Positions 24,347 to 33,253 of a DNA stretch of 46,031 bases are shown here, in pieces (the stretch's first letter is position 1; each line of letters opens with the position of its first letter). The notes under the pieces are model-generated. The model was given only the letters and a program-made list of their open reading frames with translations, was not told the DNA's origin and did not search any database. The translations under genes were made by a program, and so were the position numbers. The stretch lies in contig CAIYDK010000552.1 in assembly GCA_903924955.1 (NCBI GenBank), positions 1-46,031 of the forward strand. The letters are read 5' to 3'. This stretch comes from an uncultured beta proteobacterium. Lineage in GTDB: Bacteria; Pseudomonadota; Gammaproteobacteria; Burkholderiales; Burkholderiaceae_C.

Positions 24347-25157
24347 GAACCACATCGCCCACCTGGTGCTCAACAAGCCCGAGGCGATGAACACCATGCA
24401 CCCCACGTTCTGGCGCGAGCTGGACGCGGTGCTGACTGATCTGCACCAGGACGGCAAGGCGCGCGCTTTGGTCATCAGCAGCACCGGCAAGCATTTCAGC
24501 GCCGGTATGGCACTGGAAACATTCGCCGGCGCCATCACCATGGACGACCAAAGCCCCGAAGGGCGAGCCGCCATTTTTGACGTGCTGACCGACATGCAAG
24601 CCACCTTTACCAAACTGGAGACGCTGCGCATACCGGTTATTGCCGCCATTCAGGGTGGCTGCATTGGTGGCGCAGTGGACATGGTCAGCGCCTGCTGCAT
24701 CCGCTACGCCACGGCGCAGACCTTCTTCTGCATCCAGGAAATCAACATCGGAATGGTGGCCGACGTGGGTACGCTGCAGCGACTGCCCAAGCTGATTCCG
24801 CTGGCGGTGGTGAAGGAGATGGCCTACACCGGCAAACGCCTGGACGCACAGCGGGCCCTGCAATATGGTCTGGTCAACGCAATTTTTGACACTGAGGCCG
24901 CGATGCTGGAAGCTGCCCTGCAATGCGCCACTGATATCGCCAGCAAGCCGCCCATCGCTATTTGGGGCACCAAGCAAGCCATTCACTACGCACGCGACCA
25001 CTCAGTCGACGACGCGCTCAAGCAAATGGGCTGGCTGCAAGGCGCGATCTGGAGCAACCGCCACGTCATGGAAGCGGTCATAGCCATGAAGACCAAGCGC
25101 TCGGGTGAGTTCCCGGCGCTGGCGACGCTCACGCGGTTTGCGGATGTGGGATTATAG
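24312..25157 (+). CDS. Crotonase, ECH1-like delta(3,5)-delta(2,4)-dienoyl-CoA isomerase
   Basis: 281-residue enoyl-CoA hydratase/isomerase superfamily protein. The ATG at 24312 follows an AAGGA about 12 bases earlier; longer upstream reading has no family likeness and overlaps dinB. The oxyanion-hole segments are HFSAGMAL and GGCIGGAVD. It resembles mammalian ECH1 rather than a hydratase: D123 (GGAVD), E143 (CIQE) and D151 (MVADVGTLQRLP) keep the exact 20- and 8-residue spacing of the ECH1 catalytic Asp176/Glu196/Asp204, and the C-terminal YARDHSVDDAL also matches. Such enzymes move double bonds in dienoyl-CoA esters during breakdown of unsaturated fatty acids. Its start lies inside the end of dinB, so the two are probably co-translated although their roles are unrelated. 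Confidence 0.87.
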   Translation: MTPLQCFSLTTENHIAHLVLNKPEAMNTMHPTFWRELDAVLTDLHQDGKARALVISSTGKHFSAGMALETFAGAITMDDQSPEGRAAIFDVLTDMQATFTKLETLRIPVIAAIQGGCIGGAVDMVSACCIRYATAQTFFCIQEINIGMVADVGTLQRLPKLIPLAVVKEMAYTGKRLDAQRALQYGLVNAIFDTEAAMLEAALQCATDIASKPPIAIWGTKQAIHYARDHSVDDALKQMGWLQGAIWSNRHVMEAVIAMKTKRSGEFPALATLTRFADVGL

Positions 25158-25317
25158 GTTTGAGCCAAGCGGCCTGGATTGGTCGGATGCTGGGGAAATT
25201 CGAAAAAGTACGCACAAAACGTGCACGCAAGTGGCTATTTAGCAGCTATTACGAACACCCTTTGCACAAATATTGCAGCACAATTTCCACATCATTACCC
25301 CTGTGGAGCCGCTGGCC

Positions 25318-26937
25318 ATGAACATCACCGAATCCCTGCTGCACGCCCTCAAGACGCACGGCGCCACCCGCATTTTTGGCATTCCGGGCGACTTTGCCCT
25401 GCCGTTCTTTCGCATCATTGAAGAGTCAGAAATTCTGCCGCTGCACACCCTGTCGCACGAGCCCGGCGTAGGCTTTGCGGCCGATGCGGCGGCGCGGATC
25501 AACTGCGCGCTGGGCGTGGCAGCCGTCACCTACGGTGCTGGCGCATTAAACATGGTCAACGCTGTGGCTTCGGCCTATGCCGAGAAGTCGCCGCTGGTGA
25601 TTCTTTCGGGGGGGCCAGGCAAGGGTGAGGCGCGATCGGGCCTGCTGCTGCACCACCAGGCGAAAACGCTGGACTCGCAGCGCCAGATCTTTGAGCAAAT
25701 CACTTGTGACCAGGTGCGCCTGGACGACGCCGAACGCGCCCCGGCTGACATTGCCCGCGTGCTGGCCAACTGCATGCGCCAGTCACGCCCGGTCTACATC
25801 GAGTTACCGCGCGACATGGTAGGCGTTGAGTGCCTGCCAGTGCAGGCGCTGCCTACTCCTGTGGTAGATACCGACAAACTCGACGCCTGCGTTGCTGAGA
25901 TTCTGGACCGCCTGGCCAAGGCCACAGCACCGGTACTGATGGCGGGCGTGGAAGTGCGCCGCTTTGGCCTGGAAGACAAGGTAGCCGAACTCTCGCGCCG
26001 CCTGGGACTGCCGGTCGTCACCACCTTCATGGGCCGCGGACTGCTTTCCGAGGCCGATGCGCCGCTGGTGGGCACCTACATGGGCGTAGCGGGGCTGCCC
26101 GAGGTCACGCACCTGGTGGAGTCGTCGGACGCGCTGTTCATGCTGGGCGTGATCGTGTGCGACACCAACTTTGCCGTGTCCGAGAAGACCATCGACATGC
26201 GCAAAACCATACTGGCGTTCGACTCGCAGCTGACCATCGGCTACCACACCTACGCCAAGGTGTCGCTCACCGCACTGGTGGACCATATGCTCAAGCGTGT
26301 CAACACCACCGAGAAACACTTTACCGTCAACCGCCAGGTGTTTCCCCGTGGCATGGCGGCAGATGGCGCAACCATTGCCCCCAACGACATCGCCACGGCG
26401 GTGAACGATTTGATGGCCGAACACGGTCGCATGCCGATCGCTTCAGACGTGGGTGACTGCCTGTTTACCGCCATGGACATCGAGCACACTGCGCTGGTAG
26501 GACCGGGCTACTACGCCACCATGGGATTTGGCGTGCCGGCAGGTTTGGGTCTGCAAGCCGAGACCGGGCAACGCCCGCTGATTCTGGTGGGCGATGGCGC
26601 CTTCCAGATGACAGGCTGGGAACTGGGCAACTGCAAGCGCTACGGCTGGGACCCCATCGTGCTGGTGTTCAACAATGCCAGTTGGGAGATGCTGCGTACC
26701 TTCCAGCCCGAATCCAAATTCACCGACCTGGACGAATGGGGCTTTGCCCACATGGCCGCCGGCATGGGCGGCGCAGGGGTACGGGTGCACACACGCGCCG
26801 AGCTCAAGGCGGCACTGGACCATGCGATTGCCACCCGCGGCCAGTTCCAATTGATTGAGATCATGATCCCACGCGGGGTACTCTCAGAGGCCTTGCAGCG
26901 CTTTGTCACTGGCGTCAAACGTCTTAACGCCAAATAG
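25318..26937 (+). CDS. ipdC: Thiamine-diphosphate phenylpyruvate/indolepyruvate decarboxylase
   Basis: 539-residue ThDP enzyme that removes CO2 from an aryl-pyruvate to give the aldehyde. It closely follows the Azospirillum phenylpyruvate decarboxylase (ipdC/ppdC product) pattern: IFGIPGDFALPFF near the start, the cofactor-activating Glu in LSHEPGVGFAADAAAR, TYGAGALNMVNAV, LLLHHQAKTLDSQ, and the C-terminal ThDP/Mg motif GDGAFQMTGWELGN...NN. The ATG at 25318 is chosen because homologues start at MNITESLLHALK and a GGAG lies upstream. It stands alone: the next gene converges 16 bases away. In Azospirillum this enzyme is the key step of indole-3-acetic acid synthesis, but it prefers phenylpyruvate, so a role in Ehrlich-type amino-acid breakdown is equally possible. 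Confidence 0.85.
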   Translation: MNITESLLHALKTHGATRIFGIPGDFALPFFRIIEESEILPLHTLSHEPGVGFAADAAARINCALGVAAVTYGAGALNMVNAVASAYAEKSPLVILSGGPGKGEARSGLLLHHQAKTLDSQRQIFEQITCDQVRLDDAERAPADIARVLANCMRQSRPVYIELPRDMVGVECLPVQALPTPVVDTDKLDACVAEILDRLAKATAPVLMAGVEVRRFGLEDKVAELSRRLGLPVVTTFMGRGLLSEADAPLVGTYMGVAGLPEVTHLVESSDALFMLGVIVCDTNFAVSEKTIDMRKTILAFDSQLTIGYHTYAKVSLTALVDHMLKRVNTTEKHFTVNRQVFPRGMAADGATIAPNDIATAVNDLMAEHGRMPIASDVGDCLFTAMDIEHTALVGPGYYATMGFGVPAGLGLQAETGQRPLILVGDGAFQMTGWELGNCKRYGWDPIVLVFNNASWEMLRTFQPESKFTDLDEWGFAHMAAGMGGAGVRVHTRAELKAALDHAIATRGQFQLIEIMIPRGVLSEALQRFVTGVKRLNAK

Positions 26938-26953
26938 GCCTACCGCCTTTTCA

Positions 26954-27811
26954 TCACTGCCGTGCGGTGCGTATATTGCGTGGCAGCGCCTGCGGGTGGC
27001 TGGTGCGAAATGGGTTGATGTCCAGACCGCCACGGCGCGTGTAGCGGGCATACACCGCCAGCTTCATGGGTTTGCAGCGCGTCCAGATGTCCATGAAGAT
27101 GCGCTCCACGCACTGCTCATGGAACTCGTTGTGGTTGCGAAAACTCACCAGGTATTGCAGCAATCCACCCTGCTCGATCTGGTCACCGGTATAGCTGATC
27201 TGCACGCTGCCCCAATCGGGCTGGCCCGTCACCAGGCAATTGCTCTTGAGCAGGTTGCTGACAAACACTTCGGACACGGGTGCCTCGTCGGGCGTCGCGG
27301 TCAGAAGCTCAGGCGCTGGTGTGTACTGCGTGCAGGCAATGTCCAGGCGGTCCAGATTGAGTCCGTCGAGTTCGTGCACCGGTTCGCGGTCAAACATTTC
27401 AGGGCCGAGCAGCGTCACGCCGATTGATGCGGGCGCGGTCATAGGCTCACCCGGTGTACGCCAGATGGCCTCAAAAATATCGGCGCGCAAGCGGGCCTTG
27501 ACCGCGTCAAAGTCGGCGAACTTCGTGTTGTTAAAGCTGTTGAGGTAGAGCTTGAACGACTTGCTCTCAATGATGTTCAGGCTCTCGCATGGAATGGTGA
27601 AATGCGCCAGTGCGACTTGCGGCTTGCCACGCAGATTCAGCCAGCTCAACTCAAACGCGGTCCACATATCAGCGCCAAAAAAGGGCGCTGCACCACTGAT
27701 GCCGATCTCTGCACGTTTGCCCGCGCGGGGAATCGGGAACAGCAGCGAAGCATCGTACTGGTCAATGTATGCGGACGTTTTACCCAGCTGCGATTGTTCG
27801 GGTGTATTCAT
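26954..27811 (-). CDS. queF: NADPH-dependent 7-cyano-7-deazaguanine reductase
   Basis: Last enzyme making preQ1 for the queuosine modification of tRNA; it reduces the nitrile of preQ0 to an amine with NADPH. At 285 residues it is the long two-domain QueF of the E. coli type. The signature [17 protein letters not shown] begins at about 82. The catalytic Cys192 and Asp199 lie in [13 protein letters not shown], matching E. coli C190 and D197. The start ([10 protein letters not shown]) overlaps the stop of the upstream hydrolase gene by four bases (ATGA), so the two are translationally coupled. No other queuosine genes are in the window. Confidence 0.95.
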   Translation of the reverse strand: MNTPEQSQLGKTSAYIDQYDASLLFPIPRAGKRAEIGISGAAPFFGADMWTAFELSWLNLRGKPQVALAHFTIPCESLNIIESKSFKLYLNSFNNTKFADFDAVKARLRADIFEAIWRTPGEPMTAPASIGVTLLGPEMFDREPVHELDGLNLDRLDIACTQYTPAPELLTATPDEAPVSEVFVSNLLKSNCLVTGQPDWGSVQISYTGDQIEQGGLLQYLVSFRNHNEFHEQCVERIFMDIWTRCKPMKLAVYARYTRRGGLDINPFRTSHPQALPRNIRTARQ

Positions 27812-28719
27812 GGTTTGGCCGCCTGCAAATGTGGAATCAGTGCATCAAGAATCTGCACCAGTGGCTCGGGCGGCAGGTCGTGACCCATGCCCTCAATGCC
27901 CACCAGGCGGGCACCACGAATGCGCCGTGCCACATCCTCAGCATGCTCAAACGGCACCAGCGGATCAGCCTTGCCGTGCAGCACCAGGGTTGGGCTGGCA
28001 ATGCTTGCGAGCTGCGCTGCGCGGGTAATGTCCGCGACGATCGCCACCATCTGGCGCATAGTGCCTGCCGGGTGGTAGCTGCGCTGCACAGCGCGTGTGA
28101 TTCTGCTGCGCATCTCGGGCTCGGGAGTGGGGAAATCAGGGCTGCCAATGGTCTTGTACAGCTTCACATAATGGTCTACCACGGCCTCCTGCGCGCCACT
28201 GGTCGGGCGACTGAGCAACACGCGTAACACGTCGCGGTGCGCTTGCTTCAACCCTTTGGCACCACTGCTGCTCATGATGCTGGTCAAGCTGATTACGCGC
28301 TGCGGTGCCGCAATAGCCACGCGCTGCGCAACCATGCCGCCCATACTCACGCCAACAATGTGCGCACTGACCACACCCAACGCGTCCAGCACACCCAGCG
28401 CGTCTTGCGCCATGTCGTCCAGCGTATACGGTGGACGAATACGCAAGCCCAGCTTGTATTTGATCCCAGCCATCAGTATGTTGGGCTTTCCCAAATGGTC
28501 AAAGTGCTGGCTCAGGCCAATGTCGCGGTTGTCCATGCGGATGACGCGAAAACCCGCGTCCACCAACTCGTCGACCATTTGGGCGGGCCAGGCGACGAGT
28601 TGCATGCCCAACCCCATGATGAGCAGCACGGCGGGGCGGGTGAAGGCGTCGGTGTCCTGGGGATTGATTTCAGCGGTGTCTTCGACTTCGATGTCGAGTC
28701 CGTTTGCTCTTATTTTCAT
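27808..28719 (-). CDS. Alpha/beta hydrolase
   Basis: 303-residue alpha/beta-hydrolase fold enzyme, cytoplasmic. The oxyanion region is [14 protein letters not shown], the nucleophile elbow is [10 protein letters not shown], the catalytic Asp is probably in [14 protein letters not shown] and the His in [12 protein letters not shown]. Members of this subgroup are often annotated as esterases or haloalkane-dehalogenase-like enzymes; the substrate is unknown. The ATG at 28719 ([12 protein letters not shown]) and the first codons lie inside repeat copy E, and no ribosome site precedes it, so translation may depend on coupling with yaaA, whose stop lies 12 bases upstream. It overlaps queF by four bases. 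Confidence 0.85.
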   Translation of the reverse strand: MKIRANGLDIEVEDTAEINPQDTDAFTRPAVLLIMGLGMQLVAWPAQMVDELVDAGFRVIRMDNRDIGLSQHFDHLGKPNILMAGIKYKLGLRIRPPYTLDDMAQDALGVLDALGVVSAHIVGVSMGGMVAQRVAIAAPQRVISLTSIMSSSGAKGLKQAHRDVLRVLLSRPTSGAQEAVVDHYVKLYKTIGSPDFPTPEPEMRSRITRAVQRSYHPAGTMRQMVAIVADITRAAQLASIASPTLVLHGKADPLVPFEHAEDVARRIRGARLVGIEGMGHDLPPEPLVQILDALIPHLQAAKP

Positions 28720-28753
28720 AGCTGCTTGCGCTTATTTTACGGGGGCTGGTGGC
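28706..28753 (+). repeat. 48-base dispersed repeat, copy E (gene junction, antisense)
   Basis: Clear copy on the plus strand (GCTCTTATTTTCATAGC, tail ACGGGGGCT). Both neighbouring genes are on the minus strand: the stop and last codons of yaaA (PPAPVK, TAA) and the start codon of the hydrolase lie within it. It is the only copy antisense to its genes. Confidence 0.78.
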
Positions 28754-29520
28754 CAATTACGTCGAAACACCAGACGCTGCGGGGTCGAGTGGGCGGCATC
28801 CCACGCATAGCCGTCTTCATCAAACGCGCGCAATTGCTCGGGCTGCACCAACTGGCGGGTCACGGCAAAGCGCGCCATCATGCCGCGCGCACGCTTGGCC
28901 GAGAAACTGACGATTTTGTACTGGCCGTTGCGCAATTCTTCAAACACACACTCCACCACACGGGCCTTGAGCGCCTTGGTATCCACTGCCTTGAAGTACT
29001 CTTGCGACGCCAAATTGATGACGATGGGGCTGATGTCGGCGCGCAGGCGTTTGTTCAGGTAATCGGCAATTTGTGTGCCCCAGAAGTGGTACAGGTCGCG
29101 CCCCTGCGGGTTGGCAAGGCGCGTGCCCATCTCCAACCGGTAGGGCTGCATCAGATCCAAAGGGCGCAGCACGCCATAAAGACCACTGAGGATGCACACG
29201 TGCGCCTGCGCCCAGGCCAGATCAGCCTCACCCAGGTTGCGCGCATGAAGCCCATCGTAAACATCGCCATCAAAGGCCAGCACGGCGGCCCGCGCGTTCT
29301 TGACCGTGGCGCGGGTAGACCAGGCCTGGTAGCGCGCCACATTGAGCCCGGCGAGTTTGTCACTCAGCGACATCAAGCCGGCAATATCTTGCGGTGACTG
29401 GGTGCGTAAGATTGCAATCAACGCCTGGGACTGCTTCACGAACAGTGGCGCGGTAGGGTTGTGGGGAGCAAGGGGGGTGTCGTAATCGAGCGACTTGGCA
29501 GGTGAGAGTAAAAACAGCAT
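28732..29520 (-). CDS. yaaA: Peroxide-stress protein YaaA (DUF328)
   Basis: 262-residue protein of the YaaA/DUF328 family, which in E. coli limits free iron and DNA damage during hydrogen peroxide stress; related proteins bind DNA. It begins with the characteristic MLFLLSPAKSLDYDTPL and contains AVLAFDGDVYDGLHA, LSGLYGVLRPLDLMQPYRLEMGT, and IVNLASQEYFKA-like and SFSAKRARGMMARF segments near the end. The ATG at 29520 is chosen because the family starts there; upstream in-frame sequence has no likeness. The last residues after LVFRRN (WPPAPVK) come largely from repeat copy E. The start is seven bases from the stop of the AraC-type regulator upstream on the same strand. Confidence 0.92.
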   Translation of the reverse strand: MLFLLSPAKSLDYDTPLAPHNPTAPLFVKQSQALIAILRTQSPQDIAGLMSLSDKLAGLNVARYQAWSTRATVKNARAAVLAFDGDVYDGLHARNLGEADLAWAQAHVCILSGLYGVLRPLDLMQPYRLEMGTRLANPQGRDLYHFWGTQIADYLNKRLRADISPIVINLASQEYFKAVDTKALKARVVECVFEELRNGQYKIVSFSAKRARGMMARFAVTRQLVQPEQLRAFDEDGYAWDAAHSTPQRLVFRRNWPPAPVK

Positions 29521-29527
29521 GGCTCCA

Positions 29528-30544
29528 TTATCCTGAAACCGCCCTTCCGTCATCCGACCCCTGCTCCAGTCGCACAAATTGCGCGGGGGTATGGCCGCTC
29601 CAGCGCCGAAAAGCACGCGAAAATGCGTTTTCATCCGAGAAACCCAACTTGTCGCCGACCACGGCAACAGCCCGACCACTGCGCAGGGCCTGCACCGCCA
29701 GGTCATACAAGAGCGCCTCGCGCAGACCCTTGAATGAAATGGCCTCGTCTGCCAGCTTGCGATTGAGGTGGCGTCCGCTCATGCCCAACTCATCGCCAAT
29801 GCGCTCTTTGCCCCAGCGCGGGTTTTTGCGAATGAGCTGCTGCACCCGCGCCGACACACTGTCTTGTGGCAACGAGGCCAGCATATCGTCGGCGAGCAGG
29901 CGCAAGTGCCCGTGTAGCGACTTGCCGGCCTGAATCAGGCTGTGGCCCAGTTCGCCGGAGGCAATAGCCACGCCATGAAAATCCTGGCCGAACACAACTG
30001 GGCACCCCAACAACGCTTCATACGCGGCGACCTCCGCGCGCGGCGCGTGCGCAAACTGCACCGTAGTTGGCTTGAAGCGGCCATTGGTCATCCAACGCGC
30101 CAGGCACACCACGCATCCCAAAGCAGCCTCGACCCGCTGCTCGACGCAGACGGTGTAGTCGGGCAGATAACGCAAAATCACCCCGCGTGCGTCGACATCG
30201 GGCACCACCTCAAAACGGGCACTATCGCCAATGATGGGCGCGTATTCGGTCAGCACCTCCAGTGCCTCGCCCAGGGTGTCGCAACTCAGCAGCAGCATAC
30301 CCACAATATCCAGATGTCCAGCCTGCAGGTCAATACCAACGGCCAGCGCGGCCAGCGGGTCAGTCGTGGTAGACGTGGCGAACAGCGACCACAGATTGTC
30401 CTGCTGCGTCATGGGTACGCGTGCACCCTGCGACAGTGCCAGACGCAAGGCATCAGGTACGTTGACGCCATGGCGCTGCGCGGCTTCAAGAATGGCCTGG
30501 GTAAAGCGTGCGTTGACGCTCGCTTGTCGGGTTTGGTCTGACAT
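29528..30544 (-). CDS. AraC-family transcriptional regulator (Arabinose_bd type)
   Basis: 338-residue DNA-binding regulator. The N-terminal 200 or so residues resemble the 'arabinose_bd' sensory domain found in OruR/ArgR-like regulators (GHLDIVGMLLLSCDTLGEALEVLTEYAPIIGD). The C-terminal 100 hold two helix-turn-helix units: WGKERIGDELGMSGRHLNRKL, then VAVVGDKLGFSDENAFSRAFRRWSGHTPAQF, the classical AraC signature. The inducer is unknown. It is first in a minus-strand run with yaaA, the hydrolase and queF. It is divergent from the ATP-grasp gene with about 66 bases between starts, so it may control either side. Confidence 0.9.
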   Translation of the reverse strand: MSDQTRQASVNARFTQAILEAAQRHGVNVPDALRLALSQGARVPMTQQDNLWSLFATSTTTDPLAALAVGIDLQAGHLDIVGMLLLSCDTLGEALEVLTEYAPIIGDSARFEVVPDVDARGVILRYLPDYTVCVEQRVEAALGCVVCLARWMTNGRFKPTTVQFAHAPRAEVAAYEALLGCPVVFGQDFHGVAIASGELGHSLIQAGKSLHGHLRLLADDMLASLPQDSVSARVQQLIRKNPRWGKERIGDELGMSGRHLNRKLADEAISFKGLREALLYDLAVQALRSGRAVAVVGDKLGFSDENAFSRAFRRWSGHTPAQFVRLEQGSDDGRAVSG

Positions 30545-30610
30545 GGTGACCTATTGTGCCGAGGCTTTCTCCATGGTGCATGGCGGGCGGTTTGCGGCAT
30601 ACTCTCCAGA

Positions 30611-33241
30611 GTGAAAAACGTCGAATCCATCACCTCTGCATTGCCCGCTGAACCCCTGACAGCGCTGGCGCAGGCTGCCCTTTCGCTGGCGGCAGTGCCT
30701 GGGCACTTTGACGAGTTGCGCGGGCACACCGCCACGGGGGCTATCGGGCAACCGGATGCTACGCAATCAATAGCATCAAACACAGATATGACGGGGGATT
30801 GGGGTCAATTCTTTGAAAGCTGCTCGACTGACGGCCTGGGTCCGTTGGGCCAGCGCGCCATCACCCTGGCGCGCCAGATCCGCGACAACGGCGTCACCTA
30901 TAACGTCTATGCCGACGAGGACGGCCCCCAGCGCCCCTGGTCGCTGGGACTGTTTCCTCTGATTATTTCGGCACAGAGCTGGCAACAAATTGAGGTCGGC
31001 GTCTCGCAACGGGTTCGCCTGCTGGACCGCCTGATGGCGGATGTGTACGGACCGCAGGACCTGCTTGCCCAGGGACTGTTGCCACCCGCACTGGTTCAGG
31101 GGCACCCCGGCTACCTGCGCGCCATGCATGGCGTGCAACCGGTAGGCGGTACGCACTTGCACATTGCGGCGTTTGACCTGGCGCGGGGACCCGACGGCAA
31201 CTGGTGGGTAGTGTCGCAGCGCACGCAGGCACCCTCCGGGCTGGGCTATTTGCTGGAGAACCGACTGGCCGTGTCGCGCCTGTTCCCACAGGCGTTCGAA
31301 GGGTTGCAGGTGCAGCGCCTGGCCGGCACCTATCGCGCGCTGATGGACAGCATGAAGTCCATGAGCACCGCCGGGCAAGATGCCCATATCGCCTTGCTGA
31401 CACCGGGCCCCTACAACGAAACGTATTTCGAGCACGCCTACCTGGCGCGCTACTTGGGTATCACACTGGTGGAGGGCAACGACTTGATCGTGCGCGACCA
31501 GCACCTCTACCTCAAGACGCTGCGCGGACTGGTTCCAGTACACGGCTTGCTCAAGCGACTGGATGATCAGTTTCTGGATCCGCTCGAACTGCGGTCCGAC
31601 TCCACTTTGGGCGTTCCCGGATTGTTGCAAGCCATCCGCGCCGGCAACGTACTGGTGGCCAATGCGCCGGGGTCAGCGTTTCTGGAGTCGCCCGCCCTGC
31701 TGGGCTTTTTGCCGGCGCTGTCCGAACACCTGCTGGGAGAAGAATTGCTGTTGCCTGCACTGCCTACCTGGTGGTGTGGCGAGCGCTCGGCACTCGAGGA
31801 AGTGTTGCCACGCCTGCAGGAATATGCCATTAAACCCACCTACCCGGGTTCCACCATGCACGGCAATTTTGATTCCGTCCTGGGCCGCAGCCTGATGCCG
31901 CGAGAACGTGACGAGTGGGCGGGACGCATCCTGCGACAGAGCGACGAACACACCATTCAGGCCTATATGCCCTTGTCGCAAATGCCGACCTGGCAGGCTG
32001 AGACCGCGGACGTGGTGCCGCGCTCGGTCATGCTGAGGGTGTTTGCGGTGTCGCAAGGTGCCCAATCGTGGCGCGTGCTGCCCGGCGGCCTGGCCCGTGT
32101 GGCCGGGGGCGGCACCGAAGTCGCCTCCATGCAGCACGGTGGCAGCAGTGCCGATGTGTGGGCCATCACTACCGACCGTGTCGACAAGACCACGCTGCTG
32201 CAGCCAGCCCTGACCGCCTCGACGCTGGCCCACCGCAAACGCCTGGTCACCAGCCGCGCCGCCGAAAACCTGTTCTGGCTGGGACGCTACACCGAGCGCG
32301 CCGAAAACTCGGTCCAACTGGCGCGCCTGGTACTGGAATGCCTGAGCGGTGAGGACCAGTCCTCCCAACCCCTGCTGACCTGGCTGGGCAGAATGGCGCT
32401 CAACAACACGCTGGTGTTGCCCGGTGTGCCCGCGCTCACCCCCGTGGTGCAGGCGCGCCGGGTGTTTGAGCGCTCCCTCATCGCCAGCCTGGGCAGCAAC
32501 CATCAAGCGACCAGCGTGGGCTACAACCTGCGCGCGGTTCGACTGGCCGGAGCGTCCGTACGCGAACGCCTGTCACAGGAGCATTGGAGTCTGATGCAAC
32601 GCGCCGAGGACCGGTTCTTTGCCAGCTGTGCCGAGCACACACAAAGTGCCGACTATTCATCGGTGCAGGCACTGGCAACACTCAAGACCGCCAGTGACCA
32701 CCTGGCCGCTATTACGGGCTTGCAAACTGACCGCATGACACGTGACGACGGTTGGCGCCTGCTCAGCATAGGGCGCCATATTGAACGACTTGGCTTTCTG
32801 GCGGCGGCCCTGCGCATAGGCTTTGAGACCCACAGCGTGCACCAGACCGGGGGCTTTGAGGCCATGGTGAGCCTGTTCGACAGCACCATCACCTTCCACG
32901 CCCAGTACCAGCAAAGCCGCGACATAGCCGCGCTGGTGGACCTGCTGGTGCAGGACCGCGACAACCCGCGATCGCTGGCCTGGGTGGCGCATACGTTGCG
33001 CGGGCGTCTGGCCAAGCTGGCAGGCAGCGAGCCAAACCAGCTCAGCCTGCTGTCGTTCAGCGTGCCCGACCCCGGTACATGGCAGCTCGAAGCCCTGTGC
33101 ACAACCGACGGTGATGGACGTTACGCCCAATTGACCCAGCTGCTGCTCGACTGCAGCGAAGCCGCATTTCATGTATCTGAGGAAATTGGCGCCACCTATT
33201 TCACCCACTCCGGCGAGTCCGGACAAAGCCTGGGCGCGTAA
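30611..33241 (+). CDS. Circularly permuted ATP-grasp type 2 / alpha-E fusion protein
   Basis: About 876 residues. The first 500 or so form the circularly permuted ATP-grasp domain (DUF404/DUF407): RQIRDNGVTYNVYAD, RPWSLGLFPLI, LLTPGPYNETYFEHAYLARYLG, LKTLRGLVPVHGLLKRLDDQFLDPLELR. The last 300 form the alpha-E (DUF403) helical domain (SRAAENLFWLGRYTERAENSVQLAR; WRLLSIGRHIERLGFLA). These families are often separate genes beside a transglutaminase-like gene, as is found directly downstream here (12-base gap). Peptide-bond-forming chemistry is suggested by the ATP-grasp fold; the substrate is unknown. The GTG at 30611 is a tentative start; an ATG at 30554 would add 19 residues, and neither has a good ribosome site. 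Repeat copy C lies in the linker between PGHFDELR and the first conserved block. Confidence 0.87.
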   Translation: MKNVESITSALPAEPLTALAQAALSLAAVPGHFDELRGHTATGAIGQPDATQSIASNTDMTGDWGQFFESCSTDGLGPLGQRAITLARQIRDNGVTYNVYADEDGPQRPWSLGLFPLIISAQSWQQIEVGVSQRVRLLDRLMADVYGPQDLLAQGLLPPALVQGHPGYLRAMHGVQPVGGTHLHIAAFDLARGPDGNWWVVSQRTQAPSGLGYLLENRLAVSRLFPQAFEGLQVQRLAGTYRALMDSMKSMSTAGQDAHIALLTPGPYNETYFEHAYLARYLGITLVEGNDLIVRDQHLYLKTLRGLVPVHGLLKRLDDQFLDPLELRSDSTLGVPGLLQAIRAGNVLVANAPGSAFLESPALLGFLPALSEHLLGEELLLPALPTWWCGERSALEEVLPRLQEYAIKPTYPGSTMHGNFDSVLGRSLMPRERDEWAGRILRQSDEHTIQAYMPLSQMPTWQAETADVVPRSVMLRVFAVSQGAQSWRVLPGGLARVAGGGTEVASMQHGGSSADVWAITTDRVDKTTLLQPALTASTLAHRKRLVTSRAAENLFWLGRYTERAENSVQLARLVLECLSGEDQSSQPLLTWLGRMALNNTLVLPGVPALTPVVQARRVFERSLIASLGSNHQATSVGYNLRAVRLAGASVRERLSQEHWSLMQRAEDRFFASCAEHTQSADYSSVQALATLKTASDHLAAITGLQTDRMTRDDGWRLLSIGRHIERLGFLAAALRIGFETHSVHQTGGFEAMVSLFDSTITFHAQYQQSRDIAALVDLLVQDRDNPRSLAWVAHTLRGRLAKLAGSEPNQLSLLSFSVPDPGTWQLEALCTTDGDGRYAQLTQLLLDCSEAAFHVSEEIGATYFTHSGESGQSLGA
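30758..30805 (+). repeat. 48-base in-frame dispersed repeat, copy C, with a tail fragment before it
   Basis: Copy reading GCTACGCAATCAATAGC with tail ACGGGGGAT, phase 0 in the ATP-grasp gene, encoding ATQSIASNTDMTGDWG. Just before it, 30727-30748 (CACCGCCACGGGGGCTATCGGG) looks like the right end of another copy, also in the same phase, as if a second element had been nested or truncated. Confidence 0.6.
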
Positions 33242-33253
33242 GCGCAACCCACC

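Noticed and set aside
25233-25261. Possible seventh copy of the 48-base repeat upstream of ipdC (GGCTATTTAGCAGCTATTACG)
   Set aside because: It needs a gap to align with the palindrome and lacks the CGGGGGCT tail; too weak to call.
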